Source: JASHPR01 sp963842355
GTDB taxonomy: Bacteria > Actinomycetota > Actinomycetes > Streptosporangiales > Streptosporangiaceae
Reading direction: 5' to 3'
Assembly (NCBI GenBank): GCA_963842355.1
Contig: CAWJGC010000008.1
Location: 124,001-188,000 of the forward strand
Length of the DNA: 64,000 nt
In this document: in pieces, positions 17,954 to 27,716 of the stretch
Layout of the letters: each line of letters starts with the position of its first letter
Position numbering within the stretch: position 1 is the stretch's first letter
Made by a program: the position numbers and the translations under genes
The notes under the pieces: model-generated
Database searches by the model: none
What the model saw: only the letters and a program-made list of their open reading frames with translations
Told to the model about the DNA's origin: nothing

Positions 17954-18865
17954 CTAAGGGCGGGAGGCGAGGGCGGCGCTCATCCGTCCCAGCGACGACC
18001 CCAGATCCCAGCGTTCGTCTAGTTCGGCCAGCCACCGGGGATCGGCGGGGGTGACCGGGAGCCGCCCGTCAACCGGCGGCAGCGGCGCGTCGGTCGCCAC
18101 GCGGACGACGGGAATCGCCGCCGTCAGGTAGTCGCGGGCCGCCGCGAGCTTGGCCCGGCTGCCCATCGGGAAGCCGCCGTGGCCCTGGTCCAGGGCGGCC
18201 AGCATCGCTTCGACGCTGCCGAACACCCGCACCAGCGCGGCCGCGGTCTTCTCCCCCACCCCCGGCACGCCGGGCAGGCCGTCGCTCGGGTCGCCCCGCA
18301 GCGCGGCGAACGCCGCGTAGGCCCGGCCGGGGATCTGGTAGCGGCGGGTTACGGCGGCCTCATCGACGACCTCGAGCTTGGACATCCCCCTGGCCGTGTA
18401 GATCACCCGCACCCGGCGGGCGTCGTCCACGAGCTGAAACAGGTCCCGGTCCCCGGTCACCACGTCCACGGGCCCGTCGTCGCACGCCGCGAGGGTGCCG
18501 ATGATGTCGTCCGCCTCGTACCCGCGCGCCCCGGCCATGGCCACCCCGGCGGCCGCGAGTACCTGCTCGATCACGGGAATCTGGGCGTTCAGTGCGTCCG
18601 GGACCTGCTCCGTGCCGTCCGGGTTGGCCCGGTGCGCCTTGTAGGACGGGATCGCCGCCACCCGGAACGCTGGCCTCCAGTCCGCGTCCAGGCATGCGAC
18701 CAGCCGCCCCGGCCGGTAGCCGCGGACCAGCCGGGCGATCATGTCGAGCAGCCCCCGGATCGCGTTGACCGGTGTGCCGTCCGGCGCCGTCATCGAGTCG
18801 GCGGGGATGCCATAGAAGGCGCGGAAGTACAGGGAGGCGGAGTCCAGCAGCATCAGCGAGGCCAT
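17954..18865 (-). CDS. 5'-3' exonuclease (FEN/PIN family, DNA polymerase I N-domain-like)
   Basis: The 303-residue protein begins MLLDSASLYFRAFYG and has the acidic metal-binding clusters ACLDADW, GYEADDIIGTLA, VVTGDRDLFQLVDD and the H3TH motif ALRGDPSDGLPGVPGVGEKT (DNA backbone binding). It is the stand-alone version of the Pol I 5'-nuclease domain, used for Okazaki-fragment and flap processing. Many actinobacteria encode it beside the HelY helicase region. Its stop lies 9 bases from the stop of convergent DUF222-HNH copy 1. Confidence 0.92.
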   Translation of the reverse strand: MASLMLLDSASLYFRAFYGIPADSMTAPDGTPVNAIRGLLDMIARLVRGYRPGRLVACLDADWRPAFRVAAIPSYKAHRANPDGTEQVPDALNAQIPVIEQVLAAAGVAMAGARGYEADDIIGTLAACDDGPVDVVTGDRDLFQLVDDARRVRVIYTARGMSKLEVVDEAAVTRRYQIPGRAYAAFAALRGDPSDGLPGVPGVGEKTAAALVRVFGSVEAMLAALDQGHGGFPMGSRAKLAAARDYLTAAIPVVRVATDAPLPPVDGRLPVTPADPRWLAELDERWDLGSSLGRMSAALASRP

Positions 18866-18883
18866 CCGGCCATCCTGCCAGGT

Positions 18884-19999
18884 TCAGTGCCAGATGCCTG
18901 GCCCTACCACCACCGGGGTCTGGACGTTGAACGGCCCGGCCGGCGCGGTGTTCGTGATCGCGGTCCGCAGCACCGCCATCGCGTTGAAGACGGTGCCGCG
19001 CGGGTCCTTGGTCCCGTTCCCGCTCACCATGACCGCCTCCGACCCGATGAACCGGTAGGTAGCGGGATCGAAGATCAGCTCGTCGCGTATCAGCCATGGC
19101 CTCCGCGCCGGCCCCAACGGTAGCGCTACCGCGATGCCTCGCCCGCCCGCCGCATCCGTCACGTTGCGCAGCAGCGCCACGCCGGGCAGCGTTGCGGCGG
19201 CCCGGAAGATAGCCGCGCCGAGCCTGGGCGGCACGACCACGTTGTCGGTGAGAATCTGGCGCAGCGCTTCCCATTCGAGCAAGGCCCCGGTGCCAGGCCT
19301 CATCTTGAAGATGGACTGGTAGTGCCCATCTACGTAGGCCAGCAGCGCGGCCGGGCTGGTGGGCAGGGTCCGCAGGCCGGCATAGGTTTCGGGTGCGGGC
19401 AGGCGCCGGTTCCCCGGGAGCGCCATCAGGCAGCTCGGGCGGTAGGGCCTGCCTCCGTAATAGAACCAGCCGGCCGGGAGATGACTGGGCGCCGCGCGCA
19501 GGTCATACCAGGCCGGGCAGGGCACGAGCGCGCTCGCACCGCGGCTGGCGCCGTCCGCCGAAGTCCACGTCTGGGTCACGGTCGCGGGCTGGGACTGCGA
19601 TACCGTCCTCGTCTCCGTGTAGATGAACTGGCCGGCTTGCGGGACCGGCTGGGCCAGCGCGGCCGTGGCGGCGCGCTGCAGCACCTGCGCGGCGCTGGCG
19701 GCGGGTGCCGGCGGCCTGCTATCGCCGAGCGGGATTCCTCCGGCGACCGCCACGGCAGCGGCGGCCCCGGCCGCGCACGCGACGCCCGCGGCGACAGCGA
19801 GCCTCGGCCAGGTGATCAGGTGCCTCGGGCCGGACCGCCACGCCCGTCGCCTGGCCGGCGCCGGGCCGGAGGATGCCGGGCGGGGCGGCGCGGCGCCGGA
19901 GATCGCGGCCAGCAGCGCGGCCCGCGCCCCGGCGAGCCGTTCCGGATCGGGCGCGGGCTGCTCGGCGCAGAAGTCGGCCATGACCTTCAGCTCGTCCAT
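18884..19999 (-). CDS. CU044_5270 family membrane protein, partner of an ECF sigma factor
   Basis: The 371-residue protein has a cytoplasmic N-terminus (MDELKVMADFCAEQPAPDPE), one membrane helix near residues 65-90 (LAVAAGVACAAGAAAAVAVA) and a long extracytoplasmic domain with FIYTETRTVSQSQPATVTQT, the core pattern of the CU044_5270 family. It starts 4 bases after the stop of the sigma gene. By position it corresponds to an anti-sigma or signal receptor, but it lacks a zinc-type anti-sigma motif. Function is unproven. Confidence 0.8.
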   Translation of the reverse strand: MDELKVMADFCAEQPAPDPERLAGARAALLAAISGAAPPRPASSGPAPARRRAWRSGPRHLITWPRLAVAAGVACAAGAAAAVAVAGGIPLGDSRPPAPAASAAQVLQRAATAALAQPVPQAGQFIYTETRTVSQSQPATVTQTWTSADGASRGASALVPCPAWYDLRAAPSHLPAGWFYYGGRPYRPSCLMALPGNRRLPAPETYAGLRTLPTSPAALLAYVDGHYQSIFKMRPGTGALLEWEALRQILTDNVVVPPRLGAAIFRAAATLPGVALLRNVTDAAGGRGIAVALPLGPARRPWLIRDELIFDPATYRFIGSEAVMVSGNGTKDPRGTVFNAMAVLRTAITNTAPAGPFNVQTPVVVGPGIWH

Positions 20000-20003
20000 C
20001 GGC

Positions 20004-20618
20004 TCATTCCTCCCGTATCTCGATCGGGTTTGACCCGCCCAGGGCCTGGCGTACCTTGCCGCGGGCCCGGGCCAGCCGCGAGGCTGCGGTGCCCGCAGGC
20101 ACCCCGAGAGCCTGCGCCGTCTCCGCGAGGCTGAGCCCGCTGGCCACGAGCAGCAGCACGTCGCGCTGGCCCGCGGGCAGGCCGGCCAGCGCCGACGCCA
20201 GCTGGCGCCGGACGGCCTGGGCCGCGGCGCGGCGGGTGGCCTGCTCGGCCACGGCCTCGGCCGGCCCCGGATCTGCCCCGGTACGGGCCATGGCCCGGAA
20301 CATCCTGACCTCGTCGCGGCGGTGCCGGCCGATGAGGTTCGTCGCGATGCCGTAGAGCCACGGGCGCGCGTCCGCGTACGCCGTGTCGTAGCCGCCCCGG
20401 CGCTGGAACGCGATCAGGAACGTCTCGGCCACCAGGTCGTCGGCGGCGTCCGGGCCGAGGCGGCGGGCGACGTAGCGGTGAATCACCGACGCGTGCCGAT
20501 CGAACAGCGCGGCGAAGCGTTCCGGCGAGTGCAGGGACTGCGCCACCAGGTCGGCGTCGTCGTGATCAGCCCGTCGGATGTCGTCCAGCTCGCTCACCTC
20601 CGATCCCGCATCGCTCAT
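20004..20618 (-). CDS. ECF RNA polymerase sigma factor
   Basis: The 204-residue protein has region 2 (FAALFDRHASVIHRYVARRL, ADDLVAETFLIAFQRR, WLYGIATNLIGRHRRDE) and region 4 (LAGLPAGQRDVLLLVASGLS, ETAQALGVPAGTAASRLARA). It lacks an N-terminal region 1 and long C-terminal extensions, as expected for a group 4 sigma factor. The linker is 40-50 residues long. It is co-transcribed with the CU044_5270 gene, a frequent actinobacterial pairing. The start ATG at 20616-20618 follows GGGAGG (GAGGGCACAG on the minus strand). The signal it answers is unknown. Confidence 0.9.
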   Translation of the reverse strand: MSDAGSEVSELDDIRRADHDDADLVAQSLHSPERFAALFDRHASVIHRYVARRLGPDAADDLVAETFLIAFQRRGGYDTAYADARPWLYGIATNLIGRHRRDEVRMFRAMARTGADPGPAEAVAEQATRRAAAQAVRRQLASALAGLPAGQRDVLLLVASGLSLAETAQALGVPAGTAASRLARARGKVRQALGGSNPIEIREE

Positions 20619-20822
20619 CTGTGCCCTCCCGGGTCCGGATGTCCACCCGGCTATTGCCCGATGACCGCAATCCGCGTCCCCGCCCGCTGAACCTGGATGC
20701 GGGAGCGCGGTGACGTGCTATTCATGCGGGTCCTCTATGAGTATGTGAACGCTTTGGCATTGGAGTGCGGGCCTGCCTGCTCCCTAGGCTGGGCTCGTCG
20801 GTTCCACGCCCGGGGAGGCACG

Positions 20823-21377
20823 ATGACACTGGCCAGCGCGGTCCGCTCCCGATGCCCGGCGGGCCTTCTGGCCGCGATACGCGGCGCCACGGCCCGGCAC
20901 GCGGACTGGGCGCGGACGGCCGGGATGGTCGCCGACCAGTTGCGACGGCACCTTCCCGGCCCGGAGATCCTGACCGCCGGTGAACGCGAGGGCAGCCCGG
21001 ACGGATACCTAGCCCATACCCTGCACGTCGAGCCCGACGGGGGGTTCTCGGTTCTGGCCGTGGTCTGGCGGCCCGGGCAGCAGACACCGATCCACGACCA
21101 CGTCACCTGGTGCGTCGTCGGCGTGCTGCAGGGGGCCGAGCACGAGGAACTCTTCGCGCTGCGGGACGGCGACACCGCCCTGGAGCAGGTGGGCGGGCGG
21201 GTCGACGCGGCCGGCGAGGTGGGCGGCTTCGCCCCGCCCGGCGACATTCACCGGGTCACCAACCACGGCGCGGGCGTCGCGATCTCGATGCACGTCTACG
21301 GCGCCGACATCATGCGCCTCGGCAACAGCGTGCGCCGCACCTATGACCTCCCGGTGCTCGCCGGAAGGCGGCGCTAG
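20823..21377 (+). CDS. Cysteine dioxygenase type I-like cupin protein
   Basis: The 184-residue protein shows the cupin metal site QQTPIHDHVTWCVVGVLQGA (two His and the nearby Cys) and a second His in PGDIHRVTNHG. It fits the PF05995-type cysteine dioxygenase family, which oxidises a thiol substrate with non-heme iron. I choose ATG 20823 because GGGGAGGCACG precedes it; the longer frame from 20697 has no such support. Substrate could be cysteine or another small thiol; the family includes several 3-mercaptopropionate and cysteamine-type enzymes. It converges on the helicase, 3 bases between stops. Confidence 0.82.
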   Translation: MTLASAVRSRCPAGLLAAIRGATARHADWARTAGMVADQLRRHLPGPEILTAGEREGSPDGYLAHTLHVEPDGGFSVLAVVWRPGQQTPIHDHVTWCVVGVLQGAEHEELFALRDGDTALEQVGGRVDAAGEVGGFAPPGDIHRVTNHGAGVAISMHVYGADIMRLGNSVRRTYDLPVLAGRRR

Positions 21378-21380
21378 CGG

Positions 21381-24197
21381 CTAGCCGACGGAGGAGTAGG
21401 CGACCACGCCGCGGCGCAGCGCGCTGATCGCGCTGCGCGCGGTGGCGGCCACCCGCGACGCCCCGGCCACCCGCGACGCCCGGCCACCCGCGACGCCCCG
21501 GCCGCGGCGGCTACCTGGTCCAGCAGGTCGACGAGCTGCTTGACCGCGCGGACGAAGTCGCCGGGAGTCAGGTCGGGCGACAGCACCTCTTCCAGCGGCC
21601 GGCCCCGTGCCCAGGCGTGCGCGGTCCAGGCGAACCCCAGGTCAGGCTCGCGCAGGAACGCGAGCTGGTGGTCGGTCTCGATGCCGTCGAGCTCGCCCCA
21701 GACCCGGACCATCGCCGCCAGCACCTCACGAGCCTGGCCCGGCGGCAGCCGCGGCGGGCTCGCGTCGTCGGGCCTGCGCGACTCGAAGGTCAGGGCGGAC
21801 ACGCACGCGGCCAGCTCGGCCGGCGCCAGGCCGTCCCAGAGTCCCCGGCGCAGGCACTCGGCGACCAGCAGGTCGAGCTCGGTGTACAGGCCGGCCAGCC
21901 GCCTGCCTTCCGCGGTGACCGTGTCGCCGTCGGTGTAGCCGAGCTCGGTCGAGCACCGCGCACACCCGGTCGAACGTCCGGGCGATCACGTGCGTGCGCC
22001 CGGCGACCCGGCGTTCCAGGGCCTCGGCCTCGCGTTCCAGGCGCAGGTACCGCTCGGCCTGCCGGGCATGCTCGTCGCGGTCCGCGCAGCCGTGGCACGG
22101 ATGCTGGCGCAGCCGCCGCCGCAGCCGTTCGATCTCCGCGTCGCCCCGGCCCGCTTCGCCCGCCCGGCCCGGCCCGTCCTCGCCGCCCCGGCCCGCCCGC
22201 GGCAGCCGGCCGAGGTCGCGGCCGGCCAGCTTGTTGCGCACGGTCGAGGCCAGGTCCCGGCGGTGCTTCGCTGACCGGGCGCTGAACCACGCCGGTATCC
22301 GCACCCGGTCGATGGGCGCGACCGGCACCGGGAAGTCGGCCAGCGACAGCCGCTTGACCTGGCGGTCCTCGGTGAGCACGAGCAGGCCGGGTCGGCTCGT
22401 CCTTGCCGCCGCGGCCGGACTCGAGCACCAGGGCGATCCCCGCCCGGCGGCCGCCGGGCACGCGGATGATGTCGCCGCGCCGCAGCTGCTCCAGTGCAGC
22501 GCAGCGCCTCGGCCTGCCGCGCCGCCGAGCGGCGCCTGGCCTGCTCGCCCTCGCGCTGCGACAGCTCCCGCCGGATGGCGAGGTACCCGGCGAAGTCGCC
22601 CAGGTGGCAGCGAACCTCGAGGTCCTCCATGGACCGCCTGATCCGCTGCGCCTGCCGGGCGATCCCGACCACCGCCCGGTCGGCCTGGAACTGGGCGAAG
22701 GACGACTCGAGCAGCGCCGCGGCCCGGCGCCTGCCCACCTGGCCGACCAGGTTGACCGCCATGTTGTAGGACGGCCGGAAGCTCGAGCTGAGCGGGTAGG
22801 TCCGGGTGCCGGCCAGGCCCGCCACGGCCGCCGGGTCCATCCCGGGCTGCCAGAGCACGACGGCGTGCCCTTCCACGTCGATGCCGCGCCGCCCGGCCCG
22901 CCCGGTCAGCTGCGTGTATTCGCCCGGTGTCAGGTCGGCGTGCGTCTCGCCGTTCCACTTGTCCAGCCGCTCGATCACGACCGTCCGGGCGGGCATGTTG
23001 ATGCCCAGCGCCAGGGTCTCGGTGGCGAACACCGCCCGGATCAGCCCGGCGGCGAACAGCTCCTCCACGACCTCCTTGAACGTCGGCAGCATCCCGGCGT
23101 GATGGGCCGCGATGCCCCGCTGCAGGCCGGCAGCCAGTCGTGGTAGCCGAGGACCGGCAGGTCTTCGCTCGGGGATGTCCGCGGTCCGCTCCTGCACCAG
23201 CGCGGTGATCTCGGCCGCTTCTTGCGGCGTGGCCAGCCGCAGGCCCGCGTTCAGGCACTGGACCACGGCGGCGTCGCACCCGGCCCGGCTGAAGATGAAC
23301 GTGATCGCCGGGAGCAGGGCCGCGGCGTCCAGCCGCTCGATCACGTCCGGACGGCGGGGGGCACGGTACCTGGGCCGGCCGGTCTGCACGGCTCGCCTGC
23401 GGCCGGGCCTGCCCGGGCCCGGCCGCTGCGCCCAGCTCGTCGCGCTGCGCGATCCGCAGCAGTTCCGGGTTGACCACGGGGGCGCCCCGCCTCGCCGGAC
23501 CCGGTGAACAGGTCGTAGATCCGGGTGCCGACCATCATGTGCTGCCAGAGCGGCATCGGGCGGTGCTCGTCGACGATGACCGTGGTGCCCCCGCGGACCT
23601 GCGCCAGCCAGTCGCCGAACTCCTCGGCGTTGCTGACCGTCGCCGACAGCGCGACCAGCCGCACCGACTCGGGCAGGTGGATGATGACCTCCTCCCAGAC
23701 CGCGCCGCGGAACCGGTCGGCCAGGTAGTGCACCTCGTCGAGGACCACGTAGCCGAGCCCGGCCAGCGTCGGCGAGCCCGCGTACAGCATGTTCCGCAGC
23801 ACCTCGGTGGTCATCACGACCACCGGAGCCTCGCCGTTGATGCTGTTGTCGCCGGTGAGCAGGCCGACGCTTGGCGGCCGAGTACCGGCGGACCAGGTCG
23901 GAGTACTTCTGGTTGGACAGCGCCTTGATCGGGGTGGTGTAGAAGCACTTGCGGCCCTCGGCCAGCGCCAGGTGCACGGCGAACTCGCCGACCACGGTCT
24001 TGCCCGATCCGGTCGGTGCGGCCAGGAGCACGCCGTGGCCCGCGTTCAGGGCCCGGCAGGCATCAAGCTGGAAGTCGTCGAAGCTGAAGTCGTACAGGGC
24101 CTGGAACGCGGTCAGTTCCGGGCCCGTCCGCCGTCCGCCGCCGCTGCGCGGCGGCGTAGCGGTCCGCGGGGCTCGCCTGATCCGCCTGGGTAGTCAC
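21381..24197 (-). pseudogene. helY: HelY-type DEAD/DEAH helicase (Ski2/Mtr4-like), many frameshifts as read
   Basis: Protein segments of a roughly 930-residue superfamily 2 helicase are spread over all three minus frames: Walker A APTGSGKTVVGEFAVHLALA, DEVHYLAD (DEVH box), LSATVSNAEEFGDWL, TFIFSRAGCDAAV, GIAAHHAGMLPTFKEVVEEL, TETLALGINMPARTVV, QLTGRAGRRGID, then the C-terminal DSHCT region ending ARSAISALRRGVVAYSSVG. Breaks occur near 24140, 23873, 23487, 23420, 23165, 23145, 22490, 22395, 21947 and in the repeats at 21447. The sequence between breaks is well conserved with no internal stops, so base-calling error is as likely as true decay. Its place beside tatC matches other actinobacteria. 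Confidence 0.85.
21447..21499 (-). repeat. Tandem 17/18-bp repeat near the helicase C-terminus
   Basis: Three units of GGCCACCCGCGACGCCCC occupy 21447-21464, 21465-21481 (one C shorter) and 21482-21499. The 17-base unit breaks frame between the helix LVDLLDQVAAAA and the terminal ATARSAISALRR segment. Related helicases have no insertion here, so this is a slippage product. Confidence 0.75.
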
Positions 24198-24220
24198 CCG
24201 ATCAAGAGTAGGGGCCCGGG

Positions 24221-25159
24221 TCAGGCGTCCGGGCCGGGTGACCGCCCGGCATCGGCGCCGTCGCGCGGCGGCGCGTCGAAGTCAAGCGGCGACAGCTCGT
24301 CGTCGCTCAGCCCGGCGTACAGCCCGGGCTGCCTGGCCCGCCGCCGGTCGTTCGCCCAGATGACCACCTCGGCCACCTCGACCAGCACCACGCAGGGCAC
24401 GGCCAGCAGCAGCATGGTCAGCGGGTCCGGGCTCGGCGAGGCGATCCCGGCGAACACGAACACCAGGAAGATGATCATCCGCCGCCACTTGCGGAACCGC
24501 TCGTGGGTGAGGACTCCGGCCAGGTTGAGGATGACCATGGCCAGCGGCAGCTCGAAGGCCAGCCCGAAGCCGAGCAGCATGGCCCAGAAGTACCCGAGGT
24601 AGGTGGAGACAGGCGGCAGGTTGACCACGTGGGGTGGGGTGAGGCCGAGCAGGTACTTCAGGCCGCGGCTCATCGCGTAGTACGCGATGGCGGCCCCGGC
24701 CAGGAACAGGGGGACCGCCGTGCCCACGAACGCGTACGTCCACCGCTTCTCCCGCTGGTACAGCCCCGGGGCGATGAACGCCCAGAGCTGGTAGAGCCAG
24801 ACCGGAGAGGTCACGATCAGCCCGAAGAAGAACGCGATCTGCACCCGCAGCATGAACGGGTCGAACACGCCGCTGAAGACCAGTTGGTCGCCGAGGACGT
24901 GGCAGCCGGTGTGGCCGTTGATCGTGGCCGCGCAGAACGGGTGCTCGACGAACGACCAGACCCGGTCGAAAACCGCCGGGACCAGCCCGACGGCCGTGCC
25001 GATGAGCAGTGCCGCCGCCGCCTTGACCACCCGGTTGCGCAGCTCACGGAGGTGGTCCATGAGCGGCATCCGGCCCTCGGGGTTCGACTGCCGCTGTGAC
25101 GCCGCGAAACGGGTACCGAGCACGCGTGCGCCCGCGACGGTGTCACCCAGCTTAGACAT
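24221..25159 (-). CDS. tatC: Twin-arginine translocase subunit TatC
   Basis: The 312-residue membrane protein has the TatC cytoplasmic start MPLMDHLRELRNRVVKAAAA, core DHLRELRNRV, six membrane helices (for example IAFFFGLIVTSPVWLYQLWA) and the conserved FRKWRRMIIFLVFVFAGIAS region, plus an acidic C-terminal tail. TatC binds the twin-Arg signal of folded proteins and recruits TatA. It lies 24 bases downstream of tatA, forming the usual actinobacterial tatAC pair behind pafBC. The ATG at 25157-25159 gives a 30-residue leader before the conserved part. Confidence 0.95.
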   Translation of the reverse strand: MSKLGDTVAGARVLGTRFAASQRQSNPEGRMPLMDHLRELRNRVVKAAAALLIGTAVGLVPAVFDRVWSFVEHPFCAATINGHTGCHVLGDQLVFSGVFDPFMLRVQIAFFFGLIVTSPVWLYQLWAFIAPGLYQREKRWTYAFVGTAVPLFLAGAAIAYYAMSRGLKYLLGLTPPHVVNLPPVSTYLGYFWAMLLGFGLAFELPLAMVILNLAGVLTHERFRKWRRMIIFLVFVFAGIASPSPDPLTMLLLAVPCVVLVEVAEVVIWANDRRRARQPGLYAGLSDDELSPLDFDAPPRDGADAGRSPGPDA

Positions 25160-25183
25160 GGCGTACGACGGAGGCAGGCCGGC

Positions 25184-25489
25184 TCAGCCGGGCTGCTGCG
25201 TCCGCTGCGCCTCCCCCGCGGCATCCTGCCGCTGCAGGTCGCGGATCTGCTGCTGCAGCTGGTCGATCTGCTGCTGCGACGCCGTCAGGGCCGGGGCCGG
25301 CGTGGCCGCCTCCGCCGCGTCGTCGTGGTGCAGGTCCTGCACCTCGGACTTGAGGATGCGCATGGACTTTCCGAGGGACCGGGCCGCATCGGGCAGCTTC
25401 TTGGACCCGAACAGCACGATCAACACCACCGCGACGATGAGGATCTTCCACGGGCTGTCGAAGAGGTCACCTATCATCTGAGTCCCCAT
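25184..25489 (-). CDS. tatA: Twin-arginine translocase subunit TatA
   Basis: The 101-residue protein has a single N-terminal membrane helix (WKILIVAVVLIVLFGSKKLP), the FG hinge and an amphipathic helix (DAARSLGKSMRILKSE), followed by a Gln-rich coiled tail with QQQIDQLQQQIRDLQRQ. TatA oligomerises to form the passage for folded proteins. The ATG at 25489 or the in-frame ATG at 25477 (with GGGGA five bases before it) could be the start. tatC follows. Confidence 0.95.
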   Translation of the reverse strand: MGTQMIGDLFDSPWKILIVAVVLIVLFGSKKLPDAARSLGKSMRILKSEVQDLHHDDAAEAATPAPALTASQQQIDQLQQQIRDLQRQDAAGEAQRTQQPG

Positions 25490-25602
25490 TCAGCGGGAAG
25501 CGCGTACCCGCGCCCAGGGTTGCTTGCACCCGAGAGTCTACACGCGGTGCCCGTGAAGCCCAGCAGCCGCGGCGGGCCGCCTGATCCCTGGCCGCCTGAT
25601 CC

Positions 25603-26622
25603 CTAGGCGTACTGGGCCAGCGCCGCCGCCGCGTCCTCGCGGACCTGCGCGGCGAGCTCCGGCGGGGAGATCACCCGGCCGTCCTCGCCGAGCCGCAGCG
25701 CCAGCCGGCGGACCCACCGGGTGTCGGGGGTGCGCAGCCCGACCCGCATCCGGCCGTCGCCGAGCTCCTCGGCGTGCTCGCACGGGTAGTACTCGGCGAC
25801 CCAGCGGCCGGCCGCCGCCAGCTCGAGCTCCACCGCCTCGTCATCGGCCGACGGCCGGAACAGGCCCTGGTCCACGTCCCTCGGCTGGGCCTGGCCGGGC
25901 ACCGACGCGGCCTGGTCCAGCACGGTCAGGGCGAGCACCCGGTCCAGCCGGAACAGCCGCACCGACTCGGCGCGCAGGCACCAGCCCTCCAGGTACGTCC
26001 GGCCTTCCACGACCAGCAGCCGCATCGGGTCGACGTCCCGCTCGGTGGCCTCGTCGCGGCCGGGGACGTAGTAGGACAGGTGCAGCCGCCTGCCCCGGGC
26101 CAGCGCGTCCCGCACCTGGGCCGCCGCGCGGCCGGCGCCGCGGTCGTCGACCTGGACCGCCACCTGGGCGCTCGCCGCAGCCGCCTCCCCGGCGGCCGCC
26201 TCCAGCTTGGCGATCGTCCGGCTGAGCGCCGAGCGTTCCTCCAGGCTCGACAGCTCGGCGAGCATCCGCAGCGCGACGAGCAGCGCGCTCGCCTCGTCCA
26301 CGCCGAGGCGCAGCGGCCGGTCGATCGACTCGGCCTCGCTGACCACGATCTCTCCGCCCTCGTAGGACAGGTCGATCGGGCAGTACGGGTCGGGTGAGCG
26401 GATCTCCACGCACCACAGCATGTTGAGGTCGTCGACCAGCTCGCGCTCGCTGATGCCGAACGCGGCGGCGGTGTCGGCCAGCCCGGCCATCTTCCTGCTG
26501 ACCACGTATGGCACGAGGGCGAGCAGCCGTTGCAGCCGGTCGGTGGCGGGGGTGACCCGCGGCGGCGCGCCGGCCCGCGCGCCCGTGCGCCGGGCAGGTC
26601 CCGCCGAGGCCTCGGTCGTCAT
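25603..26622 (-). CDS. pafC: WYL-domain transcriptional regulator PafC
   Basis: The 339-residue protein has an N-terminal winged helix (DRLQRLLALVPYVVSRKMAG, then DTAAAFGISERELVDDLNML), a WYL domain with RLHLSYYVPGRDEATERDVD and LEGWCLRAESVRLFRLDRV, and the C-terminal WCX domain (YYPCEHAEELGDGRMRVGLR). PafB and PafC form a heterodimer that activates DNA-damage genes independently of LexA in mycobacteria. The ATG at 26620-26622 overlaps the pafB TGA (ATGA), so the two are translationally coupled. Confidence 0.93.
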   Translation of the reverse strand: MTTEASAGPARRTGARAGAPPRVTPATDRLQRLLALVPYVVSRKMAGLADTAAAFGISERELVDDLNMLWCVEIRSPDPYCPIDLSYEGGEIVVSEAESIDRPLRLGVDEASALLVALRMLAELSSLEERSALSRTIAKLEAAAGEAAAASAQVAVQVDDRGAGRAAAQVRDALARGRRLHLSYYVPGRDEATERDVDPMRLLVVEGRTYLEGWCLRAESVRLFRLDRVLALTVLDQAASVPGQAQPRDVDQGLFRPSADDEAVELELAAAGRWVAEYYPCEHAEELGDGRMRVGLRTPDTRWVRRLALRLGEDGRVISPPELAAQVREDAAAALAQYA

Positions 26623-27572
26623 GCCAGCGCTCCCTTCAGCCGCGCGATGACCGCCTCCCGGAGGTCGGTGGGCTGGAGCGCGACGACGTCCGCGCCGAAC
26701 GAGGCCAGGTGCTCGCCGTACCAGCCCACGTCGGAGAACGGCACCTCGACCAGGTCCCATCCGGGCCGCCCCGGGTCCGGGCGGTCAGCGCTGGCGCCGC
26801 GCCGGAGCCCGTACCCGGCACCGTGCCTGACCTGGAGCACGGCGGTGCGCTGCGCGGGCGTCGCATCCCATTCGCGGACGAGTTCCCGCACGTCGGCTCC
26901 TTCCGGCACGGTGACCGCGCCGGCAGGCCCGCGGAACGTCACCGGTCCGTCGATGCGGCTCAGCCGGAACACCCGCGTCTGTTCGCGGTCGATGTCCAGG
27001 CCCGCCACGTACCAGCGGCCGTGCCGGTTCACCACGCCCCACGGCTCAAGCCGGCGCGGCTGGGACGAGCTGCGCCCGACCGCGCGGTAGCTGAACGAGA
27101 CCGGGCGCCGGTCCCGCACCGCCTCCCACAGCGGCCCGAACGCCGCCTCGCCCGTCTGCAGCCGGGGCTCGATGCCCGGCTGGGAGGTCTCCTCCGCCTC
27201 GATCCCGGCGGCCCGCAGCTTGAGCAGGGCGCCGGCCACCGCGCCGGCCAGTTCGGCGCGCCGCCAGACCCGGGCGGCCAGGCCCAGCACCGCGGCTTCG
27301 TCGGGCTCCAGCCTGATCTCGGGCAGCACGTAGGCCTGGCGCGGGATCCGGTAGCCCGGCTCTTCGTCGGCGGTCGCGCTCACCCCGGTCTCCAGCGGGA
27401 TCCCCAGCTCGCGCAGCTCGTCCTTGTCCCGCTCGAACATGCGCTTGAACGCGTCGAACGACTGCGGGTAGCCGGGCACCGCGTCACGGATCTGAGACGC
27501 GGTCAGGTACCTGCGCGCCGACAGCAGGCAGACGACCAGGCTGAGCAACCGCTCGGTCTTCCGCCGTGACAT
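26619..27572 (-). CDS. pafB: WYL-domain transcriptional regulator PafB
   Basis: The 317-residue protein starts MSRRKTERLLSLVVCLLSAR, the PafB opening, followed by the HTH (TASQIRDAVPGYPQSFDAFK), FERDKDELRELGIPLE, and a WYL domain with RRPVSFSYRAVG and RWYVAGLDIDREQTRVFRLS. I place the start at ATG 27570-27572, with GAGGGA 8 bases upstream; the longer frame adds only a Gly/Arg-rich tail. It partners with pafC directly downstream. No pupylation-enzyme gene is in this operon; pafA lies 4 kb away. Confidence 0.93.
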   Translation of the reverse strand: MSRRKTERLLSLVVCLLSARRYLTASQIRDAVPGYPQSFDAFKRMFERDKDELRELGIPLETGVSATADEEPGYRIPRQAYVLPEIRLEPDEAAVLGLAARVWRRAELAGAVAGALLKLRAAGIEAEETSQPGIEPRLQTGEAAFGPLWEAVRDRRPVSFSYRAVGRSSSQPRRLEPWGVVNRHGRWYVAGLDIDREQTRVFRLSRIDGPVTFRGPAGAVTVPEGADVRELVREWDATPAQRTAVLQVRHGAGYGLRRGASADRPDPGRPGWDLVEVPFSDVGWYGEHLASFGADVVALQPTDLREAVIARLKGALA

Positions 27573-27716
27573 TCCGCTCAGTCCCTCTCCCGCGCTCTCA
27601 TCCCGTCTGCCCTGGCCCCGCCCTCCCACCCTTCGGCACCGACGCTACCTTGCCGCGGCGCCCCGGTGGCGTTACTGGGCGCGGTTTCCCGGGCCGCGGC
27701 AAGCTACGCTGCCGGG

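Noticed and set aside
23341..23823. A separate 160-residue helicase-like gene
   Set aside because: It is the middle of the HelY-type helicase, separated only by indels.
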